A stretch of 62,425 nt of DNA from Oligoflexia bacterium (GTDB taxonomy: Bacteria > Bdellovibrionota > Bacteriovoracia > Bacteriovoracales > Bacteriovoracaceae), in the NCBI GenBank assembly GCA_015232355.1, contig JADFZW010000028.1:1-62425 (forward strand), given 5' to 3'. The position numbers and the translations under genes are program-made. Every line of letters begins with the position of its first letter. Position 1 is the first letter of the stretch. Positions 25,288 to 35,224 of the stretch are shown in pieces. The notes under the pieces were generated by a model. That model worked only from the letters and a program-made list of their open reading frames with translations. It was not told the origin of the DNA and made no database searches.

Positions 25288-25500
25288 TTAATTAAACGTA
25301 AGATGATCTTTTGGATTAAAATCGGGATTGGTTTTATTTACATATTTGAGAGCTGAAAAAACAAAAGAAGCGAATGTAACTTCATGCTGGTACGATTTTA
25401 TTTCAATCCAATCCCAGATATCTTTAGTTGCATAACTATAAACTCGGTGGCTTCTCTGTGTTGGTTTTGCTATTTTTTTCTTTCTTTGTGGACCTGCCAT
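25288..25500 (-). CDS. Small basic hypothetical protein
   Basis: This 70-aa protein has a basic N-terminus (GPQRKKKIAKPTQRSHR) and a helical C-terminal half (ATKDIWDWIEIKSYQHEVTF). That could be a ribbon-helix-helix or other small DNA-binding fold. AAGGAG is 8 nt before the ATG. It stands alone, divergent from the restriction operon 180 bp away, so a regulator of that operon is possible. Confidence 0.55.
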   Translation of the reverse strand: MAGPQRKKKIAKPTQRSHRVYSYATKDIWDWIEIKSYQHEVTFASFVFSALKYVNKTNPDFNPKDHLTFN

Positions 25501-25632
25501 TATTTACTCCTTGTAGAAATTTGTTAATATTTTATTGCGTTAATGACTTTTGATGCAAATTAGAATAAATTCAATCATTTCTTTGTGTTATATTGTTTAA
25601 CACCATTTTTAAATGCAATAAGCAGATAAGTG

Positions 25633-25661
25633 TTGACTGAATAATAATGCAGTAACATAAT
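25633..25661 (+). promoter_or_regulatory. Sigma-70 promoter of the restriction operon
   Basis: TTGACT, a 17-bp spacer and CATAAT match the -35/-10 consensus closely. The first hsdS gene starts 20 bp downstream. It is the only strong promoter seen for the 9.4-kb operon. Confidence 0.7.
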
Positions 25662-25680
25662 AATTGCAAGAGGTTTTTTG

Positions 25681-26262
25681 ATGATTATTAAATTAGGCGA
25701 AATTGCAGAAATTCACGCTGGCCAATCAATTAGAGAAAAGATTGAAAACACAACTGATGGGTCTTACTATATTATCCAAATTAAGGATGTTGATAGTCTG
25801 CTGGGAATTAATCAATCTTCACTTTATAAAACTAACATAAAAGGGAAAGGAACTCCCAAACTTGTAAATAAAGGAGATCTTCTCTTTGTCCCTCGTGTTT
25901 TCAGAGAGTCGTTACCTTATAGTGTTGTAGTAAATATAGATATTCCTAATTTAATCGTGGCCCCTACTTTTTATCTTATTTCTGTTAATAAAGAATTTAT
26001 TCGTACTGAATATTTATGTTGGTTTATTAATTCCGATGCTTATGGGGGAAAGTTTTTTAAAAAAAATGCTTGGGGAAGTTCTATATTGAATATTCCCAAA
26101 AATATATTGATTGAAATGGAGGTTATTGTTCCTCCTTTGAACATACAAGATAAATTCGTAAATTTCATAACTGCTACAAGAAAAGAAAAAGAAATTATGG
26201 ATCAGCTTTATCAAAAGAGACTCACCTTTATTGATGAGGCCGTTAATAAATATTTAAATTGA
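25681..26262 (+). CDS. Half-size type I specificity subunit (HsdS-like)
   Basis: This 193-aa protein has a single target-recognition domain (KLGEIAEIHAGQSIREK; NKGDLLFVPRVFRES; NIPKNILIEMEVIVPPL) and one helical spacer. Full HsdS proteins have two such domains; half-size subunits can work as dimers or swap with a full subunit. AGAGG lies 8 nt before the ATG. A full-length HsdS is encoded at 29082 in the same operon, so the system may have two specificities. Confidence 0.82.
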   Translation: MIIKLGEIAEIHAGQSIREKIENTTDGSYYIIQIKDVDSLLGINQSSLYKTNIKGKGTPKLVNKGDLLFVPRVFRESLPYSVVVNIDIPNLIVAPTFYLISVNKEFIRTEYLCWFINSDAYGGKFFKKNAWGSSILNIPKNILIEMEVIVPPLNIQDKFVNFITATRKEKEIMDQLYQKRLTFIDEAVNKYLN

Positions 26263-26272
26263 GGAGAAATAT

Positions 26273-27778
26273 ATGACGGATAAAGTATCACAAGATGAAA
26301 TTAATACCATCCTCTGGAAAGCATGCGACACCTTTAGAGGCATTTTAAATTCTGCTAGCTATATGAACTATATTCTTCCAATGTTGTTTTTGAAATCTAT
26401 CTCCGATGCGTGGGAAGAAAAATATGAAGATTTTGAAAAGGAATACAAAGGAGATAAAGAGCGGATTAATCGCCGTCTTCAAAAAGAGCGTTTTATTCTC
26501 CCAAATAAATGTCATTTTTCCGACCTATATAAACGTAAGGATGAATCTAATATTGGAGAACTCATTAACATTGCTATGGAAAAAATTGAAGATGCTAACA
26601 AAGAAAAGTTAAATGGAGTTTTTAGAAATATTGACTTCAACTCCGAGGCAATGTTGGGCCAAACTAAAGATAGAAATGCGAGACTCAAAAATCTATTAAA
26701 TGATTTTAATGATCCAAAACTTAATCTCAGACCAAGTAGAATTGGAAATCTTGATGTTATAGGTAATGCCTATGAATATCTCATTGGTAAATTTGCTGCT
26801 AGTGGGGGGCAGAAAGCTGGGGAATTTTATACCCCTGCTGAAGTTTCAGAACTTATTGCTGAACTTGTTAATCCTAAAAAAGGGGATCGTATTTGTGATC
26901 CTGCCTGTGGTTCTGGTTCACTTCTTATTAAATGTGCCAAGCAACTTCTGAATAAAAAAGTAAATGATTTTTATCTTTACGGGCAGGAGGTTAATGGACA
27001 AACCTACGCTCTTGCAAAGATGAATATGTTTCTTCATGAAATTGATAATGCTCGCATTGAATGGGGTGATACCATTAGAAATCCCAAGCTAACTGAGAAA
27101 AAGACTACAATGAAATTTGAAGTAGTAGTTGCAAATCCCCCTTTCTCTCTTGAAAAGTGGGGGTATGAAGAATCTTCTGCCGACCCATATAATCGTTTTC
27201 ATCGAGGACTTCCTCCTAAGACCAAGGGAGATTTTGCTTTTATCACTCACATGATTGAAACTATCACTGAAGATTCTGGCCGAGTTGGCGTTGTTGTTCC
27301 TCATGGAGTTCTTTTTAGAGGGGCCAGCGAAGGAAAAATCAGACAGCAATTCATTGAAGAGAATCTTTTAGATGCTGTTATTGGACTCCCCTCTAACCTC
27401 TTCTTTGGAACAGGCATCCCCGCCGCTGTTTTAATTTTTAAGAAAAAGAAAAAAGATGATTCTGTTTTTTTCATAGATGCTAGTCGAGAATTTCTTGATG
27501 GAAAAAATCAAAACTCTCTTCGAGAACAAGATATTAAAAAGATAGTTAAAACCTATAAAGAAAGAGAGAGTGTCGATAAATATGCTTATAAAGCAACATT
27601 GAAAGAAATTAAAGAAAACGACTTCAATCTCAATATTCCACGTTATGTTGACACCTTTGAAGAGGAGGCCGAAATTGATATTAAGGCCGTACAAGCGGAG
27701 ATCAATAAGCTAGAAGCAGAGCTGGTGGTTGTTCAGGGCGAGATGAAAAAATATTTGAAGGAGCTAGGGTATGAATAA
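26273..27778 (+). CDS. hsdM: Type I DNA methyltransferase subunit
   Basis: This 501-aa N6-adenine methylase has a helical HsdM_N domain (residues about 8-150), the SAM site DPACGSGSLLIK, the catalytic NPPF in VVANPPFSLEKWG and a C-terminal coiled coil. It methylates the recognition sequence with HsdS and is part of the restriction complex with HsdR. GAGGAG precedes the start; the gene overlaps the next by 8 bp. Confidence 0.95.
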   Translation: MTDKVSQDEINTILWKACDTFRGILNSASYMNYILPMLFLKSISDAWEEKYEDFEKEYKGDKERINRRLQKERFILPNKCHFSDLYKRKDESNIGELINIAMEKIEDANKEKLNGVFRNIDFNSEAMLGQTKDRNARLKNLLNDFNDPKLNLRPSRIGNLDVIGNAYEYLIGKFAASGGQKAGEFYTPAEVSELIAELVNPKKGDRICDPACGSGSLLIKCAKQLLNKKVNDFYLYGQEVNGQTYALAKMNMFLHEIDNARIEWGDTIRNPKLTEKKTTMKFEVVVANPPFSLEKWGYEESSADPYNRFHRGLPPKTKGDFAFITHMIETITEDSGRVGVVVPHGVLFRGASEGKIRQQFIEENLLDAVIGLPSNLFFGTGIPAAVLIFKKKKKDDSVFFIDASREFLDGKNQNSLREQDIKKIVKTYKERESVDKYAYKATLKEIKENDFNLNIPRYVDTFEEEAEIDIKAVQAEINKLEAELVVVQGEMKKYLKELGYE

Positions 27779-28955
27779 GAAAAAAATAATTAAAAAATCA
27801 AAATCCCTTGTTCCAGCAAAAAAACATACAGGTGAACTTTTTGATCGCATTGTTGAAATAGTTGAATCAGCAAGAAGTGGAGTTGTCAGAGCAGTAAATA
27901 ATCATATGGTAATTTCTTACTGGCTTATTGGTCGTGAAATAGTTCACGTTATTCAACAGGGAGAAGAACGCGCAGAGTATGGTAAAAAAGTTATTGAGGA
28001 TATTTCTCAAAAATTATCAAAGAAATATGGAAAGGGTTTTTCAACTAGCAATCTATGGTATTTTCGACAATTTTATCAAGTCTATTCAGATCGTAGACCA
28101 GAGATTCTCCACAAGGCCTGTGGAGAATCTAGTAACATTAAAAAACTCCACAAGGGCCGTGGAGTTTTAGATGATATGCTTAAGTCAGTTACAAAAAGGT
28201 GTGCACCAAAAGGGTTTTCCCCTCTACTCAGTTGGTCTCACTATAGGGCACTTTCTAAGGTTGAACATAAAAACGAGCGACTCTTCTACGAAATTGAGGC
28301 CGAAAAAGAGAGATGGAGTGTTCCCCAACTTGAAAGACAAATAAACTCTTTCCTTTTTGCACGACTTTTAAAAAGTAAAAATAAAAATGGAGTAATGAAA
28401 CTAGCTAAAGAAGGGAATGTTGTTAAATCACCAGCAGATGCAATAAAAGAACCATATGTTTTAGATTTTTTAGGTTTAAAAGATGCAGAAGCGTTCCATG
28501 AATCAGAATTAGAATCGGCCATCATTACACATCTTCAAGATTTTCTACTTGAATTAGGGAAGGGATTTGCCTTTGTAGCTCGCCAAAAGAGAATGCAGTT
28601 TGGAGATGAATACTTTTATATCGATCTTGTTTTTTATAACTGCATTTTAAAATGCTATCTGCTTATTGATTTAAAGATAGGAAAACTAACTCATCAAGAT
28701 GTTGGTCAGATGGATAGTTATGTTCGCATGTTTGATGATTTAAATGTTGCCACTGACGATAATCCAACAATTGGTCTTATCCTTTGTTCTGAAAAAAATG
28801 AGGTAGTAGTAAAATATTCAGTTTTAAAAGAGAGTAAGCAAATTTTTGCTTCAAAGTATATGCTTTATCTCCCAACAGAAGAAGAACTTAAGAAAGAAAT
28901 CAAGCGAGAAAAAAAACTTATTAGTGATGAAAAATCTAGAAAGGAAAAGAGATGA
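27771..28955 (+). CDS. DUF1016/YhcG-family PD-(D/E)XK nuclease
   Basis: This 394-aa protein has an N-terminal DUF1016 domain (INHxxI-like VNNHMVISYWLIGREI; STSNLWYFRQFYQVY). The C-terminal nuclease domain shows DLVFYNCILKCYLLIDLKIG with the D...D-x-K arrangement. Family members often ride in type I restriction operons with unclear function. Between the halves lies an insertion of about 40 residues, encoded by a run of perfect DNA palindromes (28102-28168). The gene overlaps hsdM by 8 bp. Confidence 0.88.
   Translation: MNKKKIIKKSKSLVPAKKHTGELFDRIVEIVESARSGVVRAVNNHMVISYWLIGREIVHVIQQGEERAEYGKKVIEDISQKLSKKYGKGFSTSNLWYFRQFYQVYSDRRPEILHKACGESSNIKKLHKGRGVLDDMLKSVTKRCAPKGFSPLLSWSHYRALSKVEHKNERLFYEIEAEKERWSVPQLERQINSFLFARLLKSKNKNGVMKLAKEGNVVKSPADAIKEPYVLDFLGLKDAEAFHESELESAIITHLQDFLLELGKGFAFVARQKRMQFGDEYFYIDLVFYNCILKCYLLIDLKIGKLTHQDVGQMDSYVRMFDDLNVATDDNPTIGLILCSEKNEVVVKYSVLKESKQIFASKYMLYLPTEEELKKEIKREKKLISDEKSRKEKR
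28102..28168. repeat. Two REP-like palindromes inside a coding region
   Basis: At 28102-28130 a 12-bp perfect stem (AGATTCTCCACA) closes on AGGCC. At 28142-28168 a 10-bp stem (AAAACTCCAC) closes on AAGGGCC. Both share the CTCCACAAGG(G)CC(x)GTGGAG core, so they are copies of one palindromic unit. They lie in frame in the DUF1016 gene. Confidence 0.85.
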
Positions 28956-29081
28956 AAAGAGGAGCTTTTGCGCATTTACAGAGTTGTTTGTTTCAATAAC
29001 ATTTTAAATAAGAACGAAACTTAGTAAAAAAACAAAATCATCTGCATGCTTAGCTTAAAAAATATTTCAAGGAAATTAGTT

Positions 29082-30302
29082 ATGAAGCAAAAACTTCCTC
29101 AAGATTGGACCATTTCAACATTGTCAGAGATTGTCAAAGAAGATAAACCGATCGTGTATGGAATAGTTCAGGCTGGTCCACATGATGATAATGGAGTTCC
29201 TTATCTTAAAAGCAGTGATGTTGGAGGGGAAATAAATATTGCTACTTTACAAAAGACTTCTAAAATAATTCATAATAAATTTAAGCGTGCGGAGGTCAAC
29301 CCAGGAGATATCGTTTTTTCACTAAGAGGAAATATTGGTGAAAAGAGTATCGTTCCCAAAGAATTAACTATTGCAAATCTCACACAGGGTACCGCAAGGA
29401 TTTCCGTAAAGGATAACCTTGATTTTAAATATGTTTATTATCAATTGGAAAATCCATACGTTATAGAGAATATTTTAAAAGTTTCAAAAGGAAGCACATT
29501 TAGAGAAATTTCCTTGCAAGCATTAAGAAATATCCAAATTCCAATAGCTAATTCATATAAAGAACAACAAAAAATCGCCAAAATTCTTTCAACATGGGAT
29601 GCGGCGATTGAGAAGTTAAAACAATTGGTTGTGAACAAGAAAAAAAGAAAATGTGGATTGATTGAAAAATTATTTTTTAATATTAGGAAAAAGTTCAAGA
29701 CAGTCAATCTGGATTCCATTGGTGAAATTTTACCGAGTAATGTTGATAAAAAGATAAACGACGTAGAGACAGAAGTTCGTCTTTGTAATTACGTTGATGT
29801 CTACAAAAATAACAAAATTACAAACAAAATTGAGTTTATGGTTGCCTCTGCATCGGAACAAGAGATCAAAAAATTCAAAGTATTAAAAGATGATTTAATA
29901 ATAACAAAAGATTCAGAAACTGCTAAGGATATAGCTATTCCCGCATATGTATCAGAGGATATTGAGAATCTTGTTTGTGGATACCACTTAACTCTTGTAA
30001 GACCAGATTCAAAAAAACTTTTTGGTCATTTCCTCTACTATTATTTTTTAACAGAACGATCAAGGTATTATTTCTTTACGATGGCTAACGGAGCAATCCG
30101 TTTTGGACTTTCTGTTGATGCCTTTAAAGAAGCTTCAATCCCTCTTCCTGACTTAGATACTCAAAAGAAGATTATTTCAGTATTAAATGAGTGCGAAGAG
30201 GAAATTGAGAGTACTTTACGAATTATTAATTTATTGAAGACTCAAAAAAAAGGGCTCATGCAACAGCTTCTTACTGGGAAAAAAAGGGTAATTATTGAAT
30301 GA
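29082..30302 (+). CDS. hsdS: Type I specificity subunit, full length
   Basis: This 406-aa protein has two target-recognition domains (WTISTLSEIVKED... and VNLDSIGEILPSN...), each followed by a conserved helix (QQKIAKILSTWDAAIEKLKQ; QKKIISVLNECEEEIESTL). It determines the recognition site of the methylase and nuclease. ATG at 29082 is chosen because AAGGAA precedes it; the frame to 29046 is unsupported. It overlaps the next gene by 4 bp. Confidence 0.92.
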   Translation: MKQKLPQDWTISTLSEIVKEDKPIVYGIVQAGPHDDNGVPYLKSSDVGGEINIATLQKTSKIIHNKFKRAEVNPGDIVFSLRGNIGEKSIVPKELTIANLTQGTARISVKDNLDFKYVYYQLENPYVIENILKVSKGSTFREISLQALRNIQIPIANSYKEQQKIAKILSTWDAAIEKLKQLVVNKKKRKCGLIEKLFFNIRKKFKTVNLDSIGEILPSNVDKKINDVETEVRLCNYVDVYKNNKITNKIEFMVASASEQEIKKFKVLKDDLIITKDSETAKDIAIPAYVSEDIENLVCGYHLTLVRPDSKKLFGHFLYYYFLTERSRYYFFTMANGAIRFGLSVDAFKEASIPLPDLDTQKKIISVLNECEEEIESTLRIINLLKTQKKGLMQQLLTGKKRVIIE

Positions 30303-31216
30303 AATTTTTAAATACTGTTTATTCAAAATATAGAACATGGAAACAACGTGATTTTCTAAAGTGGCGGGAGGATCTTTCTGATTATGAGAAAGACTTTTTT
30401 TTACCAGAAATAAGAGGTCGATGCGAGGAATTATTAAAATATTGCAAAGACATTAACAATTATTGTGAGTCTCGAATTGATGAAAAATCATTTGGTGCAA
30501 CACTTAGGGCATTGATAATTAATGAAAAGTTGGAACATCTTATTCCTCAGGAACTTCGTCCACCAACGCCAGAAATTTTAGCAAAAAAATTTTTCATTGA
30601 AACACAAGAAATGAACAAGGATACATTCATAAACCCACTAGAAAGAGTGATTAAAAGAATAGATTCTAACATTAGCTTAAAAGAGTTTGGTGAGATTTTG
30701 ACAGAGGTTAATCATGTTTGCTCTACTGTTGTTCAAGTTAAAGAAAAGCTTTTCCTATATTCTCTGTCTTCTTTTGCTATTGTTTTCGATCGTTATACCA
30801 ATCAACCTATTTCCGCTGAACCCAAAGAATTGACGCTACTTCTTGTTCCTTTTAAGAATACAATAGAAAACATTTATGGAGTAGCAAACTCAACTTCACA
30901 GACGATACATCAATGGCATAAAGAACAAATGACCTGGAAGACAGAGTGTTTAAGTGTAATTTCCCAGAGAATAGCACAAAGGAATAATCTATTTACTATT
31001 TTCGTTGCTATTGCCGTTTCATGGGCATTTTTATCGGCAACTCAACCACTAGAAAAATATCTTCTTAAAAAAGATAACGAACAGATCAACGAGAGAGTTA
31101 TTGAGTTATTAAAACAAAAACAATTATTGGAAAATCAGAATAAAATTCTAACGATAAAAATTGAAGAAATGAATAGATTAAAGCAAGAGGAAAAAAAGTT
31201 AAATAAGGTTAAATAA
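30299..31216 (+). CDS. Unknown membrane/coiled-coil protein in the restriction operon
   Basis: This 305-aa protein is largely helical. One membrane segment lies near residue 238-253 (LFTIFVAIAVSWAFLSAT), then a Lys/Glu/Gln-rich coiled coil runs to the end. No family is recognised. It overlaps hsdS by 4 bp and precedes hsdR by 1 bp, so it is co-translated with the restriction subunits. It might localise the complex to the membrane or be an independent defence protein using the operon. Confidence 0.75.
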   Translation: MKFLNTVYSKYRTWKQRDFLKWREDLSDYEKDFFLPEIRGRCEELLKYCKDINNYCESRIDEKSFGATLRALIINEKLEHLIPQELRPPTPEILAKKFFIETQEMNKDTFINPLERVIKRIDSNISLKEFGEILTEVNHVCSTVVQVKEKLFLYSLSSFAIVFDRYTNQPISAEPKELTLLLVPFKNTIENIYGVANSTSQTIHQWHKEQMTWKTECLSVISQRIAQRNNLFTIFVAIAVSWAFLSATQPLEKYLLKKDNEQINERVIELLKQKQLLENQNKILTIKIEEMNRLKQEEKKLNKVK

Positions 31217-31217
31217 T

Positions 31218-34200
31218 ATGGCAATAGCAAAACACACCGAAGATTTAGTTTCCCACATTCCGGCAGTTCATTTTTTGATGAATTTGGGATTTAAATATCT
31301 TTCGCCATCAGAAACGATTAAGCTGCGGGAGGAAAAGAAAGGGAAAATCGTTCTGGAACCAATTCTTGAGAAGTGGTTGGAGGAGAATAATAGTATTACT
31401 TACAAGGGAAAAACAGTTCCCTTTTCTAAAGCAAATATAAAACAAGCGGTAGAATCGATTTCCAACCTTCCTTTTGATGCCCTTCTTTCCAATAATGAAA
31501 AAATTTATGATCACCTGACTCTAGGAAAAAGTCTTGAACAGACGATTGATGGAACATCGAAAAGTTACTCATTACGTTTTATTAATTGGAAGGAACCTAG
31601 TAAAAATATTTTTCATATTACTGATGAGTATGAAGTTGAAAGACGGCATTCTCATCAGACAAGGCGACCTGATATTGTTCTTTTTGTGAATGGGATTCCT
31701 TTTGTAGTGATTGAGTGTAAGAAACCTGGACTTAGAGATGATGCAGTTAAAGAGGCCATTAGTCAGCATTTGAGAAATCAAAAAACGGATGAAGTGCCAG
31801 AGCTTTTTACATTCTCACAAATTCTTTTGGGATTAGCTCAGAATATGGCGAAATATGGAACTACTGCAACCTCTGAAGAATTTTGGTCTGTTTGGAGAGA
31901 GGAAGATGAAGAGACTCAAGAGGATGATTTAAAGAGATTGATCAATAAACCTCTATCAAAAACTGATAAAGAGAAAATATTTTCCGAAAAGAAACCTGAA
32001 CAACGTCACTTTATGGAAAAAATATGGGAATCAGGGAAACGCCTTCCTTCAGCCCAAGATCGAGCCATTCACTCTCTGCTTAATCCTGAAAGACTTTTGG
32101 AGTTGGTTTATCAATTTATCGTTTTTGATAATAAAGAAAAAAAGATTTGTCGTTACCAACAATATTTTGCCATTAAAGAGACTGTTAAACGTATAACTAA
32201 AGTGCGTGGAGATCAAAAACGTCTTGGAGGAGTTATTTGGCACACAACTGGTTCAGGTAAATCTCTCACGATGGTAATGATGGCAAAGGCACTGGCACTA
32301 GAGGCCAGTATCAAAAATCCCAGAATAGTTTTGGTTACAGACCGAGTGGATTTGGATGATCAGATTTATAAAACCTTTCTTGCATGTGGAAAAGAAGCTG
32401 AACTGGCAAAGGCCGAAAGTGGCCAGGATCTAATTAGACTTGTTGAGGAAGAAAAAAAATCTATTATCACTACTATTATTGATAAATTTGAATCAGCAAG
32501 TAAGAAAAAAGATCTCAAAGTTTTAGGGCATAATATTTTTATACTTGTCGATGAAAGTCATCGTTCTCAATATGGAGTAAGTCACGCCAAAATGGTAAAT
32601 ATGCTTCCTAATGCCTGTTACATCGGTTTTACCGGAACCCCACTCCTTAAAAAAGATAAGACCACTGCTCAAAAATTTGGAGGATTCATTCATAAATATA
32701 CAATGAATCAAGCAGTTAAAGATGGAGCAGTGGTACCGCTTTTGTATGAAGGAAGAATGAGTGAACTTCGTGGTGATAAAGAGCAGATTGATAAATGGTT
32801 TGAACGCATAACTAAAGATTTAACAGAGAAACAGAAAGCTGATCTTAAAAAGAAGTTTCATCGAGAGGAAGAAATTTTAAAAACTGAACAGAGGATGTCT
32901 GAAATTGCCTTCGATATTCAGGAACATTTTAAGACCAATTTTAAAGGTACTGGATTTAAAGGGCAAATGGCCTGTTCCAGTAAAGAGAGTGCTATCAAAT
33001 ATAAAAAATGTTTTGATAGTTTTGGCGAAATAAAAACCGAAGTGATTATTTCTGCACCAGACACAAGAGAAGATCATACAAGTATTGATGAATCTGCTAT
33101 TCCAGAAGTGCAAATTTTCTGGAAGGACATGATGAATCGCTATGGGAATGAAGAAAAATATAATAAAGCAATTATTGATGCTTTTAAAAAATCAGATGAA
33201 CCGGAAATTTTAATTGTGGTGGATAAATTGCTAACAGGATTTGATGCTCCTAAAAATAGTGTCCTCTATGTGGATAAACGACTTAAGGACCATAATATCT
33301 TGCAAGCTATTGCTAGGGTAAACAGAGTATTTGAGGGAAAGCCACATGGTTTAATTATTGATTACCGTGGTATATTTGGTGAACTGAATGATGCTATCGA
33401 TACCTATGCAGCACTGGAAAATGAAGGTTTTGATAAAGAGGATATTGAAGGAACACTCATTAATGTAGAACTGGAAATAAAATCTCTCGCTGAAAGGCAT
33501 ACCAATGTCTGGGAGATTTTTAAAGAAGTTAAAAACAAAGGGGATACTGAAGAATTGCAAAGACACCTAGAACCGTTGGATCGCCGTTTGGAATTTTACA
33601 AACGATTAACACTTTTTTCTAAAACACTTCAGATGGCCAATGGAAACGCTAAATATCAAGATGAAACTTCAGACAAGAAGAAGTCATTATACAATAGTGA
33701 TTTAAAAATGTTTATTGAGCTTCGTGCCGCTGTTAAACAGAGATATGGAGAAACTGTCGATTATTCCACTTATGAAAAACAGATTAGAAATTTGGTTAAT
33801 AAATATATAGGTGCTGATCAAGTTAAAATCATTATTGAGCAGACCGATGTTTTTGATGAAGGTAGTTTTGATAAGGAAATTGAAGCAATTCATGGTGAGG
33901 CCGCTAAAGCAGACACAATTGCTTCAAGAGTCAAGCGCACAATTTCTGAAAGGATGGAAGAAGACCCGGCCCTCTATAAGAAATTGTCAGAACTTATTGA
34001 GGAGGCCATTCTTGCTCATAGAGAAAAACGTCTTTCTGATGCCGATTATCTAACAAAAGTAAAGAAAGTGCTTGATGAGATGAGAGGGAAAAATAAGAAA
34101 GACTACCCCAAGAAAATTAGAAACAATGACGATGCCAAAGCGTACTTTGGTGCTTTAAAAGAAAAATTAAAGATAGATAGTGATGAAGTTTTTGCTGATT

Positions 34201-34403
34201 ATTCTTTAAAAATATTTGAGGTCATTGAAAAACATAAAATTAGAGATTGGGTTAATAATCGTGATGTTCAAAATAAGATGTCGGTTGATATTGATGATCT
34301 ACTTTATGCTCTTAAGGGTAAATATGATTTAGATATAAACAGTGATCAAATGGATGAGATCATTGAAACACTTCTTATGATAGCGAGAAGAAGGGATTCT
34401 TGA
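31218..34403 (+). CDS. hsdR: Type I restriction motor/nuclease subunit
   Basis: This 1061-aa protein has an N-terminal nuclease site (RRPDIVLFVNG...FVVIECKKPG), Walker A HTTGSGKSLTM, DEAD-like box VDESHRSQYG, and helicase motif VI region ILQAIARVNR. The C-terminal helical part binds the methylase. It translocates and cuts unmethylated DNA. Length and motifs look intact. Confidence 0.95.
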   Translation: MAIAKHTEDLVSHIPAVHFLMNLGFKYLSPSETIKLREEKKGKIVLEPILEKWLEENNSITYKGKTVPFSKANIKQAVESISNLPFDALLSNNEKIYDHLTLGKSLEQTIDGTSKSYSLRFINWKEPSKNIFHITDEYEVERRHSHQTRRPDIVLFVNGIPFVVIECKKPGLRDDAVKEAISQHLRNQKTDEVPELFTFSQILLGLAQNMAKYGTTATSEEFWSVWREEDEETQEDDLKRLINKPLSKTDKEKIFSEKKPEQRHFMEKIWESGKRLPSAQDRAIHSLLNPERLLELVYQFIVFDNKEKKICRYQQYFAIKETVKRITKVRGDQKRLGGVIWHTTGSGKSLTMVMMAKALALEASIKNPRIVLVTDRVDLDDQIYKTFLACGKEAELAKAESGQDLIRLVEEEKKSIITTIIDKFESASKKKDLKVLGHNIFILVDESHRSQYGVSHAKMVNMLPNACYIGFTGTPLLKKDKTTAQKFGGFIHKYTMNQAVKDGAVVPLLYEGRMSELRGDKEQIDKWFERITKDLTEKQKADLKKKFHREEEILKTEQRMSEIAFDIQEHFKTNFKGTGFKGQMACSSKESAIKYKKCFDSFGEIKTEVIISAPDTREDHTSIDESAIPEVQIFWKDMMNRYGNEEKYNKAIIDAFKKSDEPEILIVVDKLLTGFDAPKNSVLYVDKRLKDHNILQAIARVNRVFEGKPHGLIIDYRGIFGELNDAIDTYAALENEGFDKEDIEGTLINVELEIKSLAERHTNVWEIFKEVKNKGDTEELQRHLEPLDRRLEFYKRLTLFSKTLQMANGNAKYQDETSDKKKSLYNSDLKMFIELRAAVKQRYGETVDYSTYEKQIRNLVNKYIGADQVKIIIEQTDVFDEGSFDKEIEAIHGEAAKADTIASRVKRTISERMEEDPALYKKLSELIEEAILAHREKRLSDADYLTKVKKVLDEMRGKNKKDYPKKIRNNDDAKAYFGALKEKLKIDSDEVFADYSLKIFEVIEKHKIRDWVNNRDVQNKMSVDIDDLLYALKGKYDLDINSDQMDEIIETLLMIARRRDS

Positions 34404-35125
34404 TGGAAGATTTTGTCGATTTTGGCAATACTAGAATCGAGTTTAGAGTCAAACGAACCAAAAGAAAGACTCTAGGGATATCCGTTTATCCCACAGGTGA
34501 AGTTGAAATTGTAGCACCTGAAAAAGCTGGTCTGTTAAGAATCAAGAAGCTTATTTTAAAGCGGGCCCAATGGATATTAGAACAAAAAAGGTTATCAAAG
34601 TTTACTCCACTTTCTGAACCGACTAGGCAACTTGTTTCAGGTGAAGGATATTATTATTTAGGAAGACAACTCAGGTTAAAAGTATTTGAGGCCAATTACG
34701 ATTCAGTTGAATTACATGATGATCGATTAATTTTAAATTGTACTTTTCCAGAGGAGAGAGAACTTAAAATTTCACTTTTACAAAAGTGGTATGCGACCAA
34801 GGCCCAAACAGTGATATCAGAGAGATTAGATTTTCATACAGCCAAATTTTCACAAGCAAAAGTTGAAATGATTATCAAAAAGATGGCGAAGTGCTGGGGA
34901 GAATATCATCCTGATAAAAAATTAATTGTCTTTAATATGGAATTGATTGTTGCTCCTCTTGAGTGTATCGATTATGTCATCATCCATGAACTTTGCCATG
35001 TTGTCTGTCTCCATCACGGTTCTGATTTTTATAATCTTCTTTCTAATAGACTTCACAACTGGGAAGATTTGAAGAATAAATTGGAAACCTATTCTAATGG
35101 TTTATCTGGTCTTGGGCATTTCTAG
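34400..35125 (+). CDS. YgjP/SprT-like zinc metalloprotease
   Basis: This 241-aa DUF45/YgjP-family protein has HELCHVVCLHHG (HExxH plus a third His) near residue 198 and a preceding MAKCWGEYHPDKKL (usual SxWGS-like segment). Genes of this family are frequent companions of hsdR; a protease role is likely but the substrate is unknown. It overlaps hsdR by 4 bp and ends the operon. A weak GGAG/CTCC stem follows before the convergent gene. Confidence 0.88.
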   Translation: MMEDFVDFGNTRIEFRVKRTKRKTLGISVYPTGEVEIVAPEKAGLLRIKKLILKRAQWILEQKRLSKFTPLSEPTRQLVSGEGYYYLGRQLRLKVFEANYDSVELHDDRLILNCTFPEERELKISLLQKWYATKAQTVISERLDFHTAKFSQAKVEMIIKKMAKCWGEYHPDKKLIVFNMELIVAPLECIDYVIIHELCHVVCLHHGSDFYNLLSNRLHNWEDLKNKLETYSNGLSGLGHF

Positions 35126-35224
35126 AGATAAAGTTGCTGTGAGTTTATTTTATGCCCTAAAGAAATAATAGATAATTAAGTGAAAGACGGAGTTTTGATA
35201 AGTTCTAATCTCCGGTTTATATTT

